Shown here in pieces: positions 25,713 to 32,690 of a stretch of 64,000 nt of DNA. Under the pieces are notes generated by a model. The model was given only the letters and a program-made list of their open reading frames with translations, ran no database searches and was not told where the DNA came from. Origin of the DNA: Elusimicrobiales bacterium (GTDB taxonomy: Bacteria; Elusimicrobiota; Elusimicrobia; Elusimicrobiales; UBA9959). Where the stretch lies: contig JAQTZB010000006.1 of NCBI GenBank assembly GCA_028688015.1, positions 1 to 64,000 of the forward strand, read 5' to 3'. The position numbers were made by a program, and so were the translations under genes. Position 1 is the first letter of the stretch. Each line of letters starts with the position of its first letter.

Positions 25713-25770
25713 GGGCCTAAAGACCTATATTGGCATAGGCCCAAAGACCTATAAGGGCATAGGTCTAAGT
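25713..25770 (+). promoter_or_regulatory. TAGGCCCA site B with 24-bp tandem repeat
   Basis: GGGCCTA (25713-25719) and TAGGCCCA (25736-25743) form an inverted pair. The element AAAGACCTATA-NNGG-CATAGG is repeated head-to-tail at 25719-25742 and 25743-25766 with a period of 24 bp, a little over two helical turns. The exported gene at 25863 follows. Confidence 0.55.
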
Positions 25771-25862
25771 ATCCGGCCCGTCTGGGTACTATGGGGCTGA
25801 CGGTTTTTTGAGGCGGGGGTATACTGTAGGTGTAGCTGAAAGCGCGGTAGAGGAGGCGGACG

Positions 25863-26639
25863 ATGAAAAAACTTCTTGCGTTAAGCGTAGCCGCGACGGC
25901 GCTGTTCTCGGGCCGTGTATCCGCCGGGGAGGTCACTGACCCCCGGTATTTTTCTGCCGACGAAAGCTCTATAGTTATAGAAGAGATAAAGGAAGGGGTT
26001 ACGCCCCTGCCCGAGGGGCTCCTGATGCCCCCCGCTACCAAGCCTATAGGGGAGATCATAGGCACGCTGGACTCCATCGTCAACCTCTTCGAGAAGATCT
26101 GGAACATCATAGAGAAGAACCAGCCGGTGGTGAACGTCACCACCCACTACGCCAACGCGGTGCCTTTCGGCACCAGCCACTGGTCGCAGCTGCAGGGCTG
26201 GAGCCGCCCCGCCACCAAGCGCTACGGCTTCTCCATGAAGAACGGTTTCGGCTCGGAAGTGGTGAAGGTGGTTTACCAGGTGCACTACACCCACAGCGGC
26301 AACTATAAAGGCAAGGGCAAGTTCCTGACCGGGGTTACCATCGAGCCCATCAGCGTTACCACCGCCTGGGGGTATAAGGTTACCCTGGTGTCCGAGGTGC
26401 CGGATTCCACCATCGCCAACGTGGGCACGCACGAGGACCCCGTGGCCTCCATGCAGGTGCAGCTGCGCTGGACCGTGCACACCTCCGTGAAGGACATCAC
26501 CTCCAAGGCCATCTACTACATAGAGGGCAACGGCCAGCTGCAGGAGCTCGGCGCGCCCTTCAAGAACGCCCAGGCGCAGAAGGAAAAGGCCCTGCTCGAG
26601 GCGGCCGGCAACAGGCTGACGAACGTTAACTTTAACTGA
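25863..26639 (+). CDS. Secreted protein of unknown function
   Basis: A 258-residue exported protein with a 21-residue signal peptide ending SAG. I recognise no family. The mature part has an acidic N-terminal helix region (IEEIKEGVTPLPEG, then GTLDSIVNLFEKIWNIIEK) and a beta-rich domain containing VVKVVYQVHYTHSGNYKGKG, which suggests a sandwich fold. AGAGGAGG lies before the ATG, and the promoter CTGACG-17-TATACT is preceded by site B. A terminator follows, so it is monocistronic. Confidence 0.65.
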   Translation: MKKLLALSVAATALFSGRVSAGEVTDPRYFSADESSIVIEEIKEGVTPLPEGLLMPPATKPIGEIIGTLDSIVNLFEKIWNIIEKNQPVVNVTTHYANAVPFGTSHWSQLQGWSRPATKRYGFSMKNGFGSEVVKVVYQVHYTHSGNYKGKGKFLTGVTIEPISVTTAWGYKVTLVSEVPDSTIANVGTHEDPVASMQVQLRWTVHTSVKDITSKAIYYIEGNGQLQELGAPFKNAQAQKEKALLEAAGNRLTNVNFN

Positions 26640-26660
26640 ACAGCAGGCGTAAATGCCGCC

Positions 26661-26696
26661 GCTCCGGCCCCCTGTAACGGGGGCCGGGGCTTTTTA
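26661..26696 (+). terminator. Terminator after the secreted orphan
   Basis: GCTCCGGCCCCC-TGTAAC-GGGGGCCGGGGC followed by TTTTT. Stem sequence unrelated to T3-T11. Confidence 0.9.
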
Positions 26697-26763
26697 GTCT
26701 CCGGCGGTATACCGCCGGGGCGGGCCGTGCGGGGCTAAATGGTAAAATGGTCGCTGGACCCCG

Positions 26764-28326
26764 ATGGAAGACACGGAAATTGAATTCAACGAACAGTTCT
26801 CCAAAGCCCTGCACCAGCTGCAGTACGGCAGCCGCAACCTGTTCATCACCGGCAAGGCCGGCACGGGCAAGAGCACCCTGCTGCGCTACTTCCGCGCCCA
26901 TACCGCCCGCAAGCTGGTGGTGCTGGCCCCCACCGGCGTGGCCGCGCTGAACGTGGCCGGCGAAACCATCCATTCCTTCTTCCGCTTCAGGCCCGGCACC
27001 ACCCCCGACAAGGTGCGCCGCGCCCGCAAGAAGGACGCGGACCTCTACAAGGCGCTCGACGCCATAGTGATAGACGAGGCCTCCATGGTGCGCGCCGACC
27101 TGCTGGATTGCGTGGACGCTTTCATGCGCATCAACGGCCCGCAGCCCGGCAAGCCCTTCGGCGGGGCGCAGCTGGTGCTGTTCGGCGACCTGTACCAGCT
27201 GCCGCCGGTGGTCACCAGCACCGAGCGCGAGCTCTTTTCCGGCTATTATCCGGGGCCGCATTTCTTCAACGCCAAGGCCTTCAAGGAAACGGCCCTGGAT
27301 TACCTGGAGCTGGAGAAGATCTACCGGCAGAAGGACGAGGGCTTCATAGAGATCCTCAACGCCATCCGCAACAACAAGCTGGCGCCGGCGCAGCTGGCGC
27401 GGCTGAACGCGCGGGTAGGCGCTGATGTGGAAACCAAGGGGCGCGGCCTGGTGGTGCGCCTGCTAACCACCAACGCCGACGCCGCGGGCATAAACCACGA
27501 GCGGCTGCGCGCCATAGACGGCCGCTCCCACCTTTATAAAGCCGAGATAGCCGGCGAGTTCACCCGCGACTCCTACCCGGCCGACGACGAACTGCACCTG
27601 AAGGCCGGCGCGCAGGTAATGCTGCTCAACAACGACCCGCAGGGCCGCTGGGTGAACGGCACCATGGCCGCGGTGCAGGACATCATGCGGGGCCTGCCCG
27701 GCGAGCTGGACGTGGTGCACGTGCGCCTGCCGGACGGCTGCATAGAGGCCGTGGAGCCCTATAAGTGGGAGCTGTTCCATTTTGCCTACGACGCGCAGGC
27801 CAAGAAGATCAAGGCCGAGACGGCCGGCACCTTCACGCAGTACCCGCTGAAGCTGGCCTGGGGCGTGACCATCCACAAGAGCCAGGGCAAGACCTTCGAG
27901 CGCGTCATCATAGACCTGGGCAAGCGGGTGTTCGCCACCGGGCAGACCTATGTGGCGCTGTCGCGCTGCACGGCGCTCGAGGGGCTGTCGCTCGCGCGCG
28001 AGGTGCGCCCCGAGGACGTGAAGACCGACTGGCGCATAGTGCGCTACGTCACCGGCCGCCAGTACGGCGCCAGCGAGGAGCTGCTGCCGCTGGCGGACAA
28101 GGTCAAGCTGATAGAACGGGCCATAGCGGAAGGCCGGCTGCTGGCGCTGACCTACCTGAAGGCCGCCGACGAGAAGAGCTGCCGCACCGTGCGGCCGCTG
28201 TCCGTGGGGGATTGCCGGTACAACAAGACCAGTTTTAAAGGCCTGCAGGCTTATTGCCTAAAGCAGGGCGCGCAGCGCGTCTTCAGGGTGGACCGCATCC
28301 TGGAGCTGAAAATAGTGGAGCCTTAA
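26764..28326 (+). CDS. Pif1-like helicase with C-terminal WYL domain
   Basis: This 520-residue superfamily 1B helicase has Walker A FITGKAGTGKS (28-37), motif Ia APTGVAALN, DEAS motif II (IVIDEASMV, about 100-107), FGDLYQLPPV motif III, and a UvrD_C_2 end with GVTIHKSQGKTF and TYVALSRC. The last 75 residues read as a WYL domain: IERAIAEGRLLALTYLKAAD, RTVRPLSVG and FKGLQAYCLKQGAQRVFRVDR, with the usual hydrophobic and Arg positions. WYL domains bind nucleic acid or nucleotides and have been seen at the end of some bacterial Pif1 proteins. The enzyme probably unwinds 5'-3', including G-quadruplex or RNA-DNA substrates, which is relevant in so GC-rich a genome. Confidence 0.88.
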   Translation: MEDTEIEFNEQFSKALHQLQYGSRNLFITGKAGTGKSTLLRYFRAHTARKLVVLAPTGVAALNVAGETIHSFFRFRPGTTPDKVRRARKKDADLYKALDAIVIDEASMVRADLLDCVDAFMRINGPQPGKPFGGAQLVLFGDLYQLPPVVTSTERELFSGYYPGPHFFNAKAFKETALDYLELEKIYRQKDEGFIEILNAIRNNKLAPAQLARLNARVGADVETKGRGLVVRLLTTNADAAGINHERLRAIDGRSHLYKAEIAGEFTRDSYPADDELHLKAGAQVMLLNNDPQGRWVNGTMAAVQDIMRGLPGELDVVHVRLPDGCIEAVEPYKWELFHFAYDAQAKKIKAETAGTFTQYPLKLAWGVTIHKSQGKTFERVIIDLGKRVFATGQTYVALSRCTALEGLSLAREVRPEDVKTDWRIVRYVTGRQYGASEELLPLADKVKLIERAIAEGRLLALTYLKAADEKSCRTVRPLSVGDCRYNKTSFKGLQAYCLKQGAQRVFRVDRILELKIVEP

Positions 28327-28353
28327 TTTATAGAATATTCCCGGAGGATAGTT

Positions 28354-29142
28354 ATGAGAAAACTTCTTTTTTCCCTGGCTGCCTGCGCGCTGCTGGCCGG
28401 CTGCGCCACCAATCCCGTCACCGGCAAGCGCGAATTCCGCATCTTCTCCGACAAAGAAGAGGTCGCCCTCGGGGCCAAGACCCGGGATTCGGTCATTAAA
28501 CAGTACGGCCGCCGCGCGGACCCCGTGCTGGAGGCCTACGTGGCTGGCGTGGGCCGGAAACTCGCCGCCGTCTGCGACCGCCGCGAGCTGGACTATTCTT
28601 TCTACGTGCTCGACACCGACATGGTCAACGCCTTCGCCGCGCCCGGCGGCTATATTTTCGTGACCAGGGGCATCCTTAAGGCCATGTCCGACGAATCGGA
28701 ACTGGCCGGCGTGCTGGGCCACGAGATAGGCCATGTGACCGCCCGGCACAGCATGAAGGCGCTGGAAAAGCAGTACGGCTACCAGGCGCTCATCAATATC
28801 GCGTCTATCGCGGCGGGCAAGGACCTCTCCGGCCTGCAGCAGTATTCCGACTTCCTGGCCGGCGCCCTGCTGGCCGGCTACGGGCGCGACAACGAGTTCC
28901 AGGCGGATAGCCTGGGCGCCCGCTACGCCATGGCCGCCGGCTACGACCCGCGCGGCACGGCGGATTTTTTCCGCAAGCTGGAAAAGATGGAGGGCGGCAA
29001 GAAAGCCAACGACCTGGAGAAACTGTTCATGTCCCACCCGCCCACTAAAGAGCGCATCAAGAGGGTGGAAGCGCAGTCCGCTTCCGCCGCCGGCGGCGAG
29101 CGCAACCCGGCCGGCTACGCCGAGGCGGTGAAGGGCTTATGA
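28354..29142 (+). CDS. M48 family metallopeptidase lipoprotein
   Basis: The 262-residue protein has a lipobox LAGC (Cys17) and a soluble M48 peptidase domain of the LoiP/BepA-like, non-membrane type. The zinc motif HEIGHVTARH (about 124) is intact, and the third ligand Glu lies in DNEFQADSLGARYA. VTGKREFRIFSDKEEVALG is a family N-terminal motif. It would act on misfolded outer-membrane proteins at the periplasmic face. GGAGGA precedes the ATG 28 nt after the helicase gene; the next gene overlaps it by 4 nt (ATGA). Confidence 0.9.
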   Translation: MRKLLFSLAACALLAGCATNPVTGKREFRIFSDKEEVALGAKTRDSVIKQYGRRADPVLEAYVAGVGRKLAAVCDRRELDYSFYVLDTDMVNAFAAPGGYIFVTRGILKAMSDESELAGVLGHEIGHVTARHSMKALEKQYGYQALINIASIAAGKDLSGLQQYSDFLAGALLAGYGRDNEFQADSLGARYAMAAGYDPRGTADFFRKLEKMEGGKKANDLEKLFMSHPPTKERIKRVEAQSASAAGGERNPAGYAEAVKGL

Positions 29143-29804
29143 GGAAATTTATTTTAACCGCTCTGCTGGCCTCCCTGGCCGCCCCGGCCTGCGCCGGCAC
29201 GGTGCTCTTTATCGGGGACTCCCACTCCGTCGGCCCCTTCGGCTGGAAGCTCGACGAGCTGCTGCGCTCGGGCGGCCAGCGGACCGCCACTTACGCTTCC
29301 TGCGGCTCCATCGCCCAGTGGTGGGTGACGGGCAAGCCCACGCCCTGCGGCTACTTCTTCAGAGACCTGGCCGGCAAGGTGGAGAAAGGCCAGAAAGGGC
29401 CGACCCCCGTCTTTACGGACCTGCTGGAAAAAGTTAAGCCCGAACTCGTTATCGTGGAGCTCGGCGCCAACTACGCGGGCCTGCCGTCCGACGAGTTCGC
29501 TATAAAGGACATGGGCGAAATGGCGGCCAAGATAAAAGCCGCCGGCGCGGCCTGTCTGTGGGTCACCAAGCCGGACTCCCGCAAGAATCACGACGACATC
29601 CCCCGCATCCTGGAGCTGACCTATAAGGCCGTCTCGGACAAGTGTCAGGTCTTCGACAGCACCAAGGTCACCAAGTACCCCGAGACCGGGGGCGACGGCA
29701 TTCATTACTGGTCCCCGCAGGGCACGCCTATCGCCAACGCCTGGGCGCAGTATGTCTACGACTGGGCCGCGCCGGAACTGCCGGGCGCGCAGCCGAAGAA
29801 ATAG
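29139..29804 (+). CDS. Secreted SGNH/GDSL-type hydrolase
   Basis: This 221-residue protein has a signal peptide (1-19) and SGNH blocks: FIGDSHSVGPFG with the nucleophile Ser (block I), CGS in the oxyanion region, ELGANYAGL (block III Asn) and DGIHYWSPQG (block V Asp-x-x-His). The family covers lipases, thioesterases and carbohydrate O-acetylesterases; with the block I form GDSHS and periplasmic location, peptidoglycan or polysaccharide deacetylation is plausible, but the substrate is not readable. Translationally coupled to the M48 lipoprotein gene. Confidence 0.85.
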   Translation: MRKFILTALLASLAAPACAGTVLFIGDSHSVGPFGWKLDELLRSGGQRTATYASCGSIAQWWVTGKPTPCGYFFRDLAGKVEKGQKGPTPVFTDLLEKVKPELVIVELGANYAGLPSDEFAIKDMGEMAAKIKAAGAACLWVTKPDSRKNHDDIPRILELTYKAVSDKCQVFDSTKVTKYPETGGDGIHYWSPQGTPIANAWAQYVYDWAAPELPGAQPKK

Positions 29805-29820
29805 GCCGCCAGGGCAAATA

Positions 29821-29848
29821 AAAAAGCGCGGGAGGCCGCGCTTTTTTG
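29821..29848 (+). terminator. Terminator after SGNH gene
   Basis: AAAAAGCGCGG-GAGG-CCGCGCTTTTTT; symmetrical, so it may also end the minus-strand operon that finishes at 29865. Confidence 0.9.
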
Positions 29849-29864
29849 CTTTACAGCGGAAGGG

Positions 29865-30110
29865 TCAGAGAAGCATTCCCTTGAAGTTCAGCGCAAAAAC
29901 TATCATCAGAAGCCCGGCGAGAATGCCGCACCAGAGCAGGATGGTGCCTATCAGCCGGGCTGTCTTTTGCCCGCCGGTGAGCGGCTCCTGCCCGCCCTCC
30001 GCCGCCCTGGCGGGGGAGAATTTACGGCGCAGAGCCAGGCCGGCCGCAATGGGGCCCGCGGTAATGGCCAGCGCCAGCAGGATGGGGAGCAGGGCGGCGA
30101 GATCGTTCAT
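29865..30110 (-). CDS. Small two-helix membrane protein
   Basis: An 81-residue protein with two membrane helices (about 5-26 and 50-75) joined by a loop KFSPARAAEGGQEPLTGGQK. No family recognised. Its start overlaps the stop of the upstream secreted gene by 4 nt (ATGA), so they are co-expressed. Ends 17 nt from a symmetrical terminator. Confidence 0.65.
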   Translation of the reverse strand: MNDLAALLPILLALAITAGPIAAGLALRRKFSPARAAEGGQEPLTGGQKTARLIGTILLWCGILAGLLMIVFALNFKGMLL

Positions 30111-30580
30111 GGCGCGGGTACCTCCCTGCCGTCCTGGTAGCAGGCGATCTTGCCCGCCACGTAGCCGGGGGTGGTGGCTTCCTGGTTGCGCTGCATGGCG
30201 CGGGTGACGGCCAACTTGCCCTCCAGCGCGGCGGCCTTGGCGTTACCCAGCCAGAGTTTCATGGTCTTTATATCTTCGGGAGTGGTGCGGGAGGTGAAGT
30301 CGCGCAGGGCGCGAATGTCCCACTTGGCTATGGCCGCGGCGTAATGCCGGCTCACGGCCTCCTGGCGCCGCAGGGCGGGCCCGCCGGCCTCGGCCAGCAG
30401 CCGGGCCTGCAGCCCGGGCTCGAGCGCGGCCCAGGTATCCGGCGTCTGGGCCGCCTGCTCGGTGAAAAATTTAAACTGCGGCAGGAATTCCTTCTGCCCC
30501 CAAAGCACGGGTTCCTGGGCGGAGGCGGCTCCGGCCAGGCCCAGCGCCAGGGCGGCAAAAAGGAAGCGTAAAGTCTTCAT
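30107..30580 (-). CDS. Secreted helical protein, unknown function
   Basis: The 157-residue protein has a signal peptide ending ASAQ (about 1-21) and a mostly alpha-helical, Ala-rich mature domain with one Cys (KIACYQDG) near the end. I recognise no family. Upstream on the minus strand are TTGACA (30615-30620), TAGGCT 16 nt later and TATACT (30588-30593); depending on which -10 is used, the mRNA has either no leader or only about 5 nt. It forms a two-gene unit with the small membrane protein. Confidence 0.65.
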   Translation of the reverse strand: MKTLRFLFAALALGLAGAASAQEPVLWGQKEFLPQFKFFTEQAAQTPDTWAALEPGLQARLLAEAGGPALRRQEAVSRHYAAAIAKWDIRALRDFTSRTTPEDIKTMKLWLGNAKAAALEGKLAVTRAMQRNQEATTPGYVAGKIACYQDGREVPAP

Positions 30581-30627
30581 AGACGCAAGTATAGCCTAGA
30601 GTATCTTATTGCCTTGTCAAGGTCCGC

Positions 30628-31308
30628 TCAGGCGGCCGGGGGCGGCGGGGCCGCCTTGGCGTAGATAGCGCGCACGCAATCCACGTAGGGCTTGCGCTTC
30701 TCGGGGGTGAAGTCGCGGTAGACCAGCTCCACCGCGCGGCCCGCTCCGAACATGGCGTGGTCTATGGGGAACAGGGGCTCAGTCCCTGGCGGGAGGAACT
30801 CCTTCTTTATCTCCATGCGCAGGCCCCAGCCGGCCAGCAGCGCGAGGCAATAGACCCATTTCTGGGTGGCGTGGTTGTAGATCTTGAGCACGGGCCCGGG
30901 GTTCTTGGCGGTGTTGGGCTTCATCTCCCAGGTCTGGCCGGGCGCGTCGCCGGCGGCGGCCATCAGCTCGGCCCAGAACTCGCGGAAGGCCTCGGCGGAC
31001 TTGGGGTAGCGGGCGCCGATGTGGTGCACGAACTTGTAGAACTCCTCGCGGATCAGCGCGGGGTCGGTCTTGATGACCTTGGCCCGCTCGCGGTTCTCCT
31101 CGTCTAGCTTCAGGCGCGTGACCAGCGGCAGCAGCGCGGCGGTCTCGCGCTCGTCGGCGGGGGCCAGGTACTGGGCCTTGAAGGTCATGCGCTCGCCGGC
31201 CTGCGGCTGCACGGTGATGTTGTCGCCGGTTACTTTTACCACCACCCCCAGGGCCTTGTTGATGGTGTTGCGCACGGGCGCGTAAAGCTCGTAAATTTTG
31301 GTTTCCAT
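30628..31308 (-). CDS. Hypothetical cytoplasmic protein
   Basis: I place the start at METKIYELYAPVRN: a GGAG directly abuts the first ATG but sits 6 nt before the second. The 226-residue product has no signal peptide or membrane segment. It has an N-terminal small beta domain (ALGVVVKVTGDNITVQPQAG) that resembles an Sm/SH3-like barrel, a helical middle, and a C-terminal beta-alpha region ending in a Pro/Ala tail. No family recognised. Confidence 0.65.
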   Translation of the reverse strand: METKIYELYAPVRNTINKALGVVVKVTGDNITVQPQAGERMTFKAQYLAPADERETAALLPLVTRLKLDEENRERAKVIKTDPALIREEFYKFVHHIGARYPKSAEAFREFWAELMAAAGDAPGQTWEMKPNTAKNPGPVLKIYNHATQKWVYCLALLAGWGLRMEIKKEFLPPGTEPLFPIDHAMFGAGRAVELVYRDFTPEKRKPYVDCVRAIYAKAAPPPPAA

Positions 31309-31362
31309 AATCATCTCCGTATAATTCTACAACAGCCGCCGGCTTTTTTACAGCGGAAAATT

Positions 31363-31397
31363 CCCGACAGGCCCTTGTCGGGAACGCCTGCTATGCT
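31363..31397 (+). promoter_or_regulatory. Palindrome plus extended -10 module, copy 4 (radC)
   Basis: CCCGACA (31363-31369), spacer GGCCCT, TGTCGGG (31376-31382), 9 nt, then TATGCT (31392-31397) preceded by TGC. It is the likely radC promoter; radC starts 37 nt downstream behind GGGGAAGGGGGG. Confidence 0.6.
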
Positions 31398-31434
31398 ATT
31401 TACGGGCGCAATTCAGGGGAAGGGGGGCTTTATC

Positions 31435-32109
31435 ATGAACGGAGCGGGAACCATACAGGACATGCCGAGGGTGGAGCGGCCGCGCGAGAAGATCATGCGC
31501 TACGGCCCGGAGAAACTGGCCGAGGAGGAGCTGCTGGCGGTGCTGCTGCGCACCGGGCTGAAGGGCAAGAACGCGCTGGAGCTGGCCGGCGACCTGCTGC
31601 GCAGGTTCGGCCACGCCGACCTGGCCAAGGCCGGCTTCGCCGAGCTGAAGGCCGCGCACGGGTTGGGGCCGGCCCGCGCCTGCGAGATCCTGGCCGCCTT
31701 CGAGCTGGGTCGCCGCTACCTGCACGGCAAGAAGGCCGGCATCTACCTCAAGCCGCGCGACATCTGGGAGGAGCTGCGGGATATCCGCGACCAGAAGAAG
31801 GAGCATTTCGTCGTGTTCTACCTGGACACGCGCAACCAGGAGATCAAGCGCGACATCGTCTCCATCGGCACGCTGAACTACAACCTGGTGCACCCGCGCG
31901 AGGTGTTCGAGCCGGCCGTGAAGAACCTGGCCGCCAGCGTGATAGTGGCCCATAACCACCCGTCGGGCTGCCTGGAGCCTTCCGACGAGGACCTGTCGCT
32001 CACCAAGCGCCTGGCGCAGGGCGGCAAGCTGCTGGGCATAGAGCTGCTGGACCACGTCATCGTGACGCGCGAGGGCTTCATGAGCTTCAAGCAGAAAGGG
32101 CTGCTGTAG
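31435..32109 (+). CDS. radC: RadC family JAB/MPN domain protein
   Basis: The start at MNGAGTIQDMPRVERPREK is chosen because family members begin with the MPxxERPREKL motif; an in-frame TTG 60 nt upstream lies inside the promoter palindrome. The 224-residue protein has an N-terminal helix-hairpin-helix region (ELLAVLLRTGLKGKNALELA) and a C-terminal JAB metalloprotease-like domain with AHNHPSG and the downstream Asp (SDEDLSLTKRL), forming the H-x-H-x10-D zinc site. RadC is linked to recombination and natural transformation in some species, but its biochemical role is unsettled. Confidence 0.93.
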   Translation: MNGAGTIQDMPRVERPREKIMRYGPEKLAEEELLAVLLRTGLKGKNALELAGDLLRRFGHADLAKAGFAELKAAHGLGPARACEILAAFELGRRYLHGKKAGIYLKPRDIWEELRDIRDQKKEHFVVFYLDTRNQEIKRDIVSIGTLNYNLVHPREVFEPAVKNLAASVIVAHNHPSGCLEPSDEDLSLTKRLAQGGKLLGIELLDHVIVTREGFMSFKQKGLL

Positions 32110-32111
32110 GA

Positions 32112-32675
32112 CTACTTGATCAGCGGTTTGAAAGAGGCGAGGGCGGCCTCATAGGCCTTGAGGTTCTCCCTGGCCAGCGCTTCCGGGGCGGTAAAGCGCA
32201 GCACGTAGAAGCCCTGCTTTACCGGCACCACAGCGAAGCGCTCGAAGACGGCTACTTTCTGCGCGTCCATGGATCCGGCGGGCACGTATTCGAATACTTT
32301 CCGCTCGAAGACCTTGGCGTGGTAGTTGCCGGCCAGCCCGTTAGTGACAGGGCCGTATTCCTTCTTGTCGGTGTTCACCCCGAACGGGGGTTTGGAATGC
32401 AGTTTGATGTAGCGCTGCGGGGTTTTATGCAGCTTGTTGCCGGGGGCGTAATAGTTCACGGTTATCTTGGCCGTGCCCGCCGCCGCGGATGGCCCCGTGA
32501 ATTCTACGCCGTAGATCTTCCGCTCTTTCTCCGAAAGCGCGGAGCTCGGCAGGGAGGCGGCCCAGCCGGTCGGCGGGGCGACGGTGAAGCAGCCCTCCTT
32601 GGTGAAGCGGCCCGGTGCGTCGGCCGCGGCGGCTCCGGAGAGGAAGAGGGAGAACAGGCAGAATAAGGTTCGCAT
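32112..32675 (-). CDS. Secreted hypothetical protein
   Basis: A 187-residue protein with a 19-residue signal peptide and a beta-alpha mature domain: CFTVAPPTGWAASLPSS, VEFTGPSAAAGTAKITVNYYAPGN and FYVLRFTAPEALARENL. The pattern (a stress-type N-terminal PxGW and a C-terminal VLRFxAP) is reminiscent of DcrB/PsbP-like single-domain periplasmic proteins, but I would not assign it. It is 15 nt downstream of the large HExxH protein gene on the same strand, so probably co-transcribed. Confidence 0.6.
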   Translation of the reverse strand: MRTLFCLFSLFLSGAAAADAPGRFTKEGCFTVAPPTGWAASLPSSALSEKERKIYGVEFTGPSAAAGTAKITVNYYAPGNKLHKTPQRYIKLHSKPPFGVNTDKKEYGPVTNGLAGNYHAKVFERKVFEYVPAGSMDAQKVAVFERFAVVPVKQGFYVLRFTAPEALARENLKAYEAALASFKPLIK

Positions 32676-32690
32676 AGTCGTTCGCCGGCC

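Larger units (their letters stand above)
25549..25862. other. 314-bp divergent intergenic region
   Basis: No gene is seen here. On the minus side it holds a near-copy of the TAGGCCCA site (25602-25609), the palindrome ATCCGGAT near 25617 and a hairpin TTCCCGG/CCGGGAA (25645-25664). On the plus side it holds site B with its 24-bp tandem repeat and a promoter, CTGACG (25797-25802), 17 nt, TATACT (25820-25825). Confidence 0.6.

Noticed and set aside
1974-31397. The palindromic module as a sigma-54 promoter (GG...GC)
   Set aside because: The spacing between the GG and GC elements is 8 nt, not the required 10, and the TGGCA/TTGCW context is missing.
1974-31397. The palindromic module as a LexA box, because recQ and radC follow
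   Set aside because: It matches none of the LexA consensus forms I know, and dinB, the most typical SOS gene here, lacks it. Kept only as a remote possibility.
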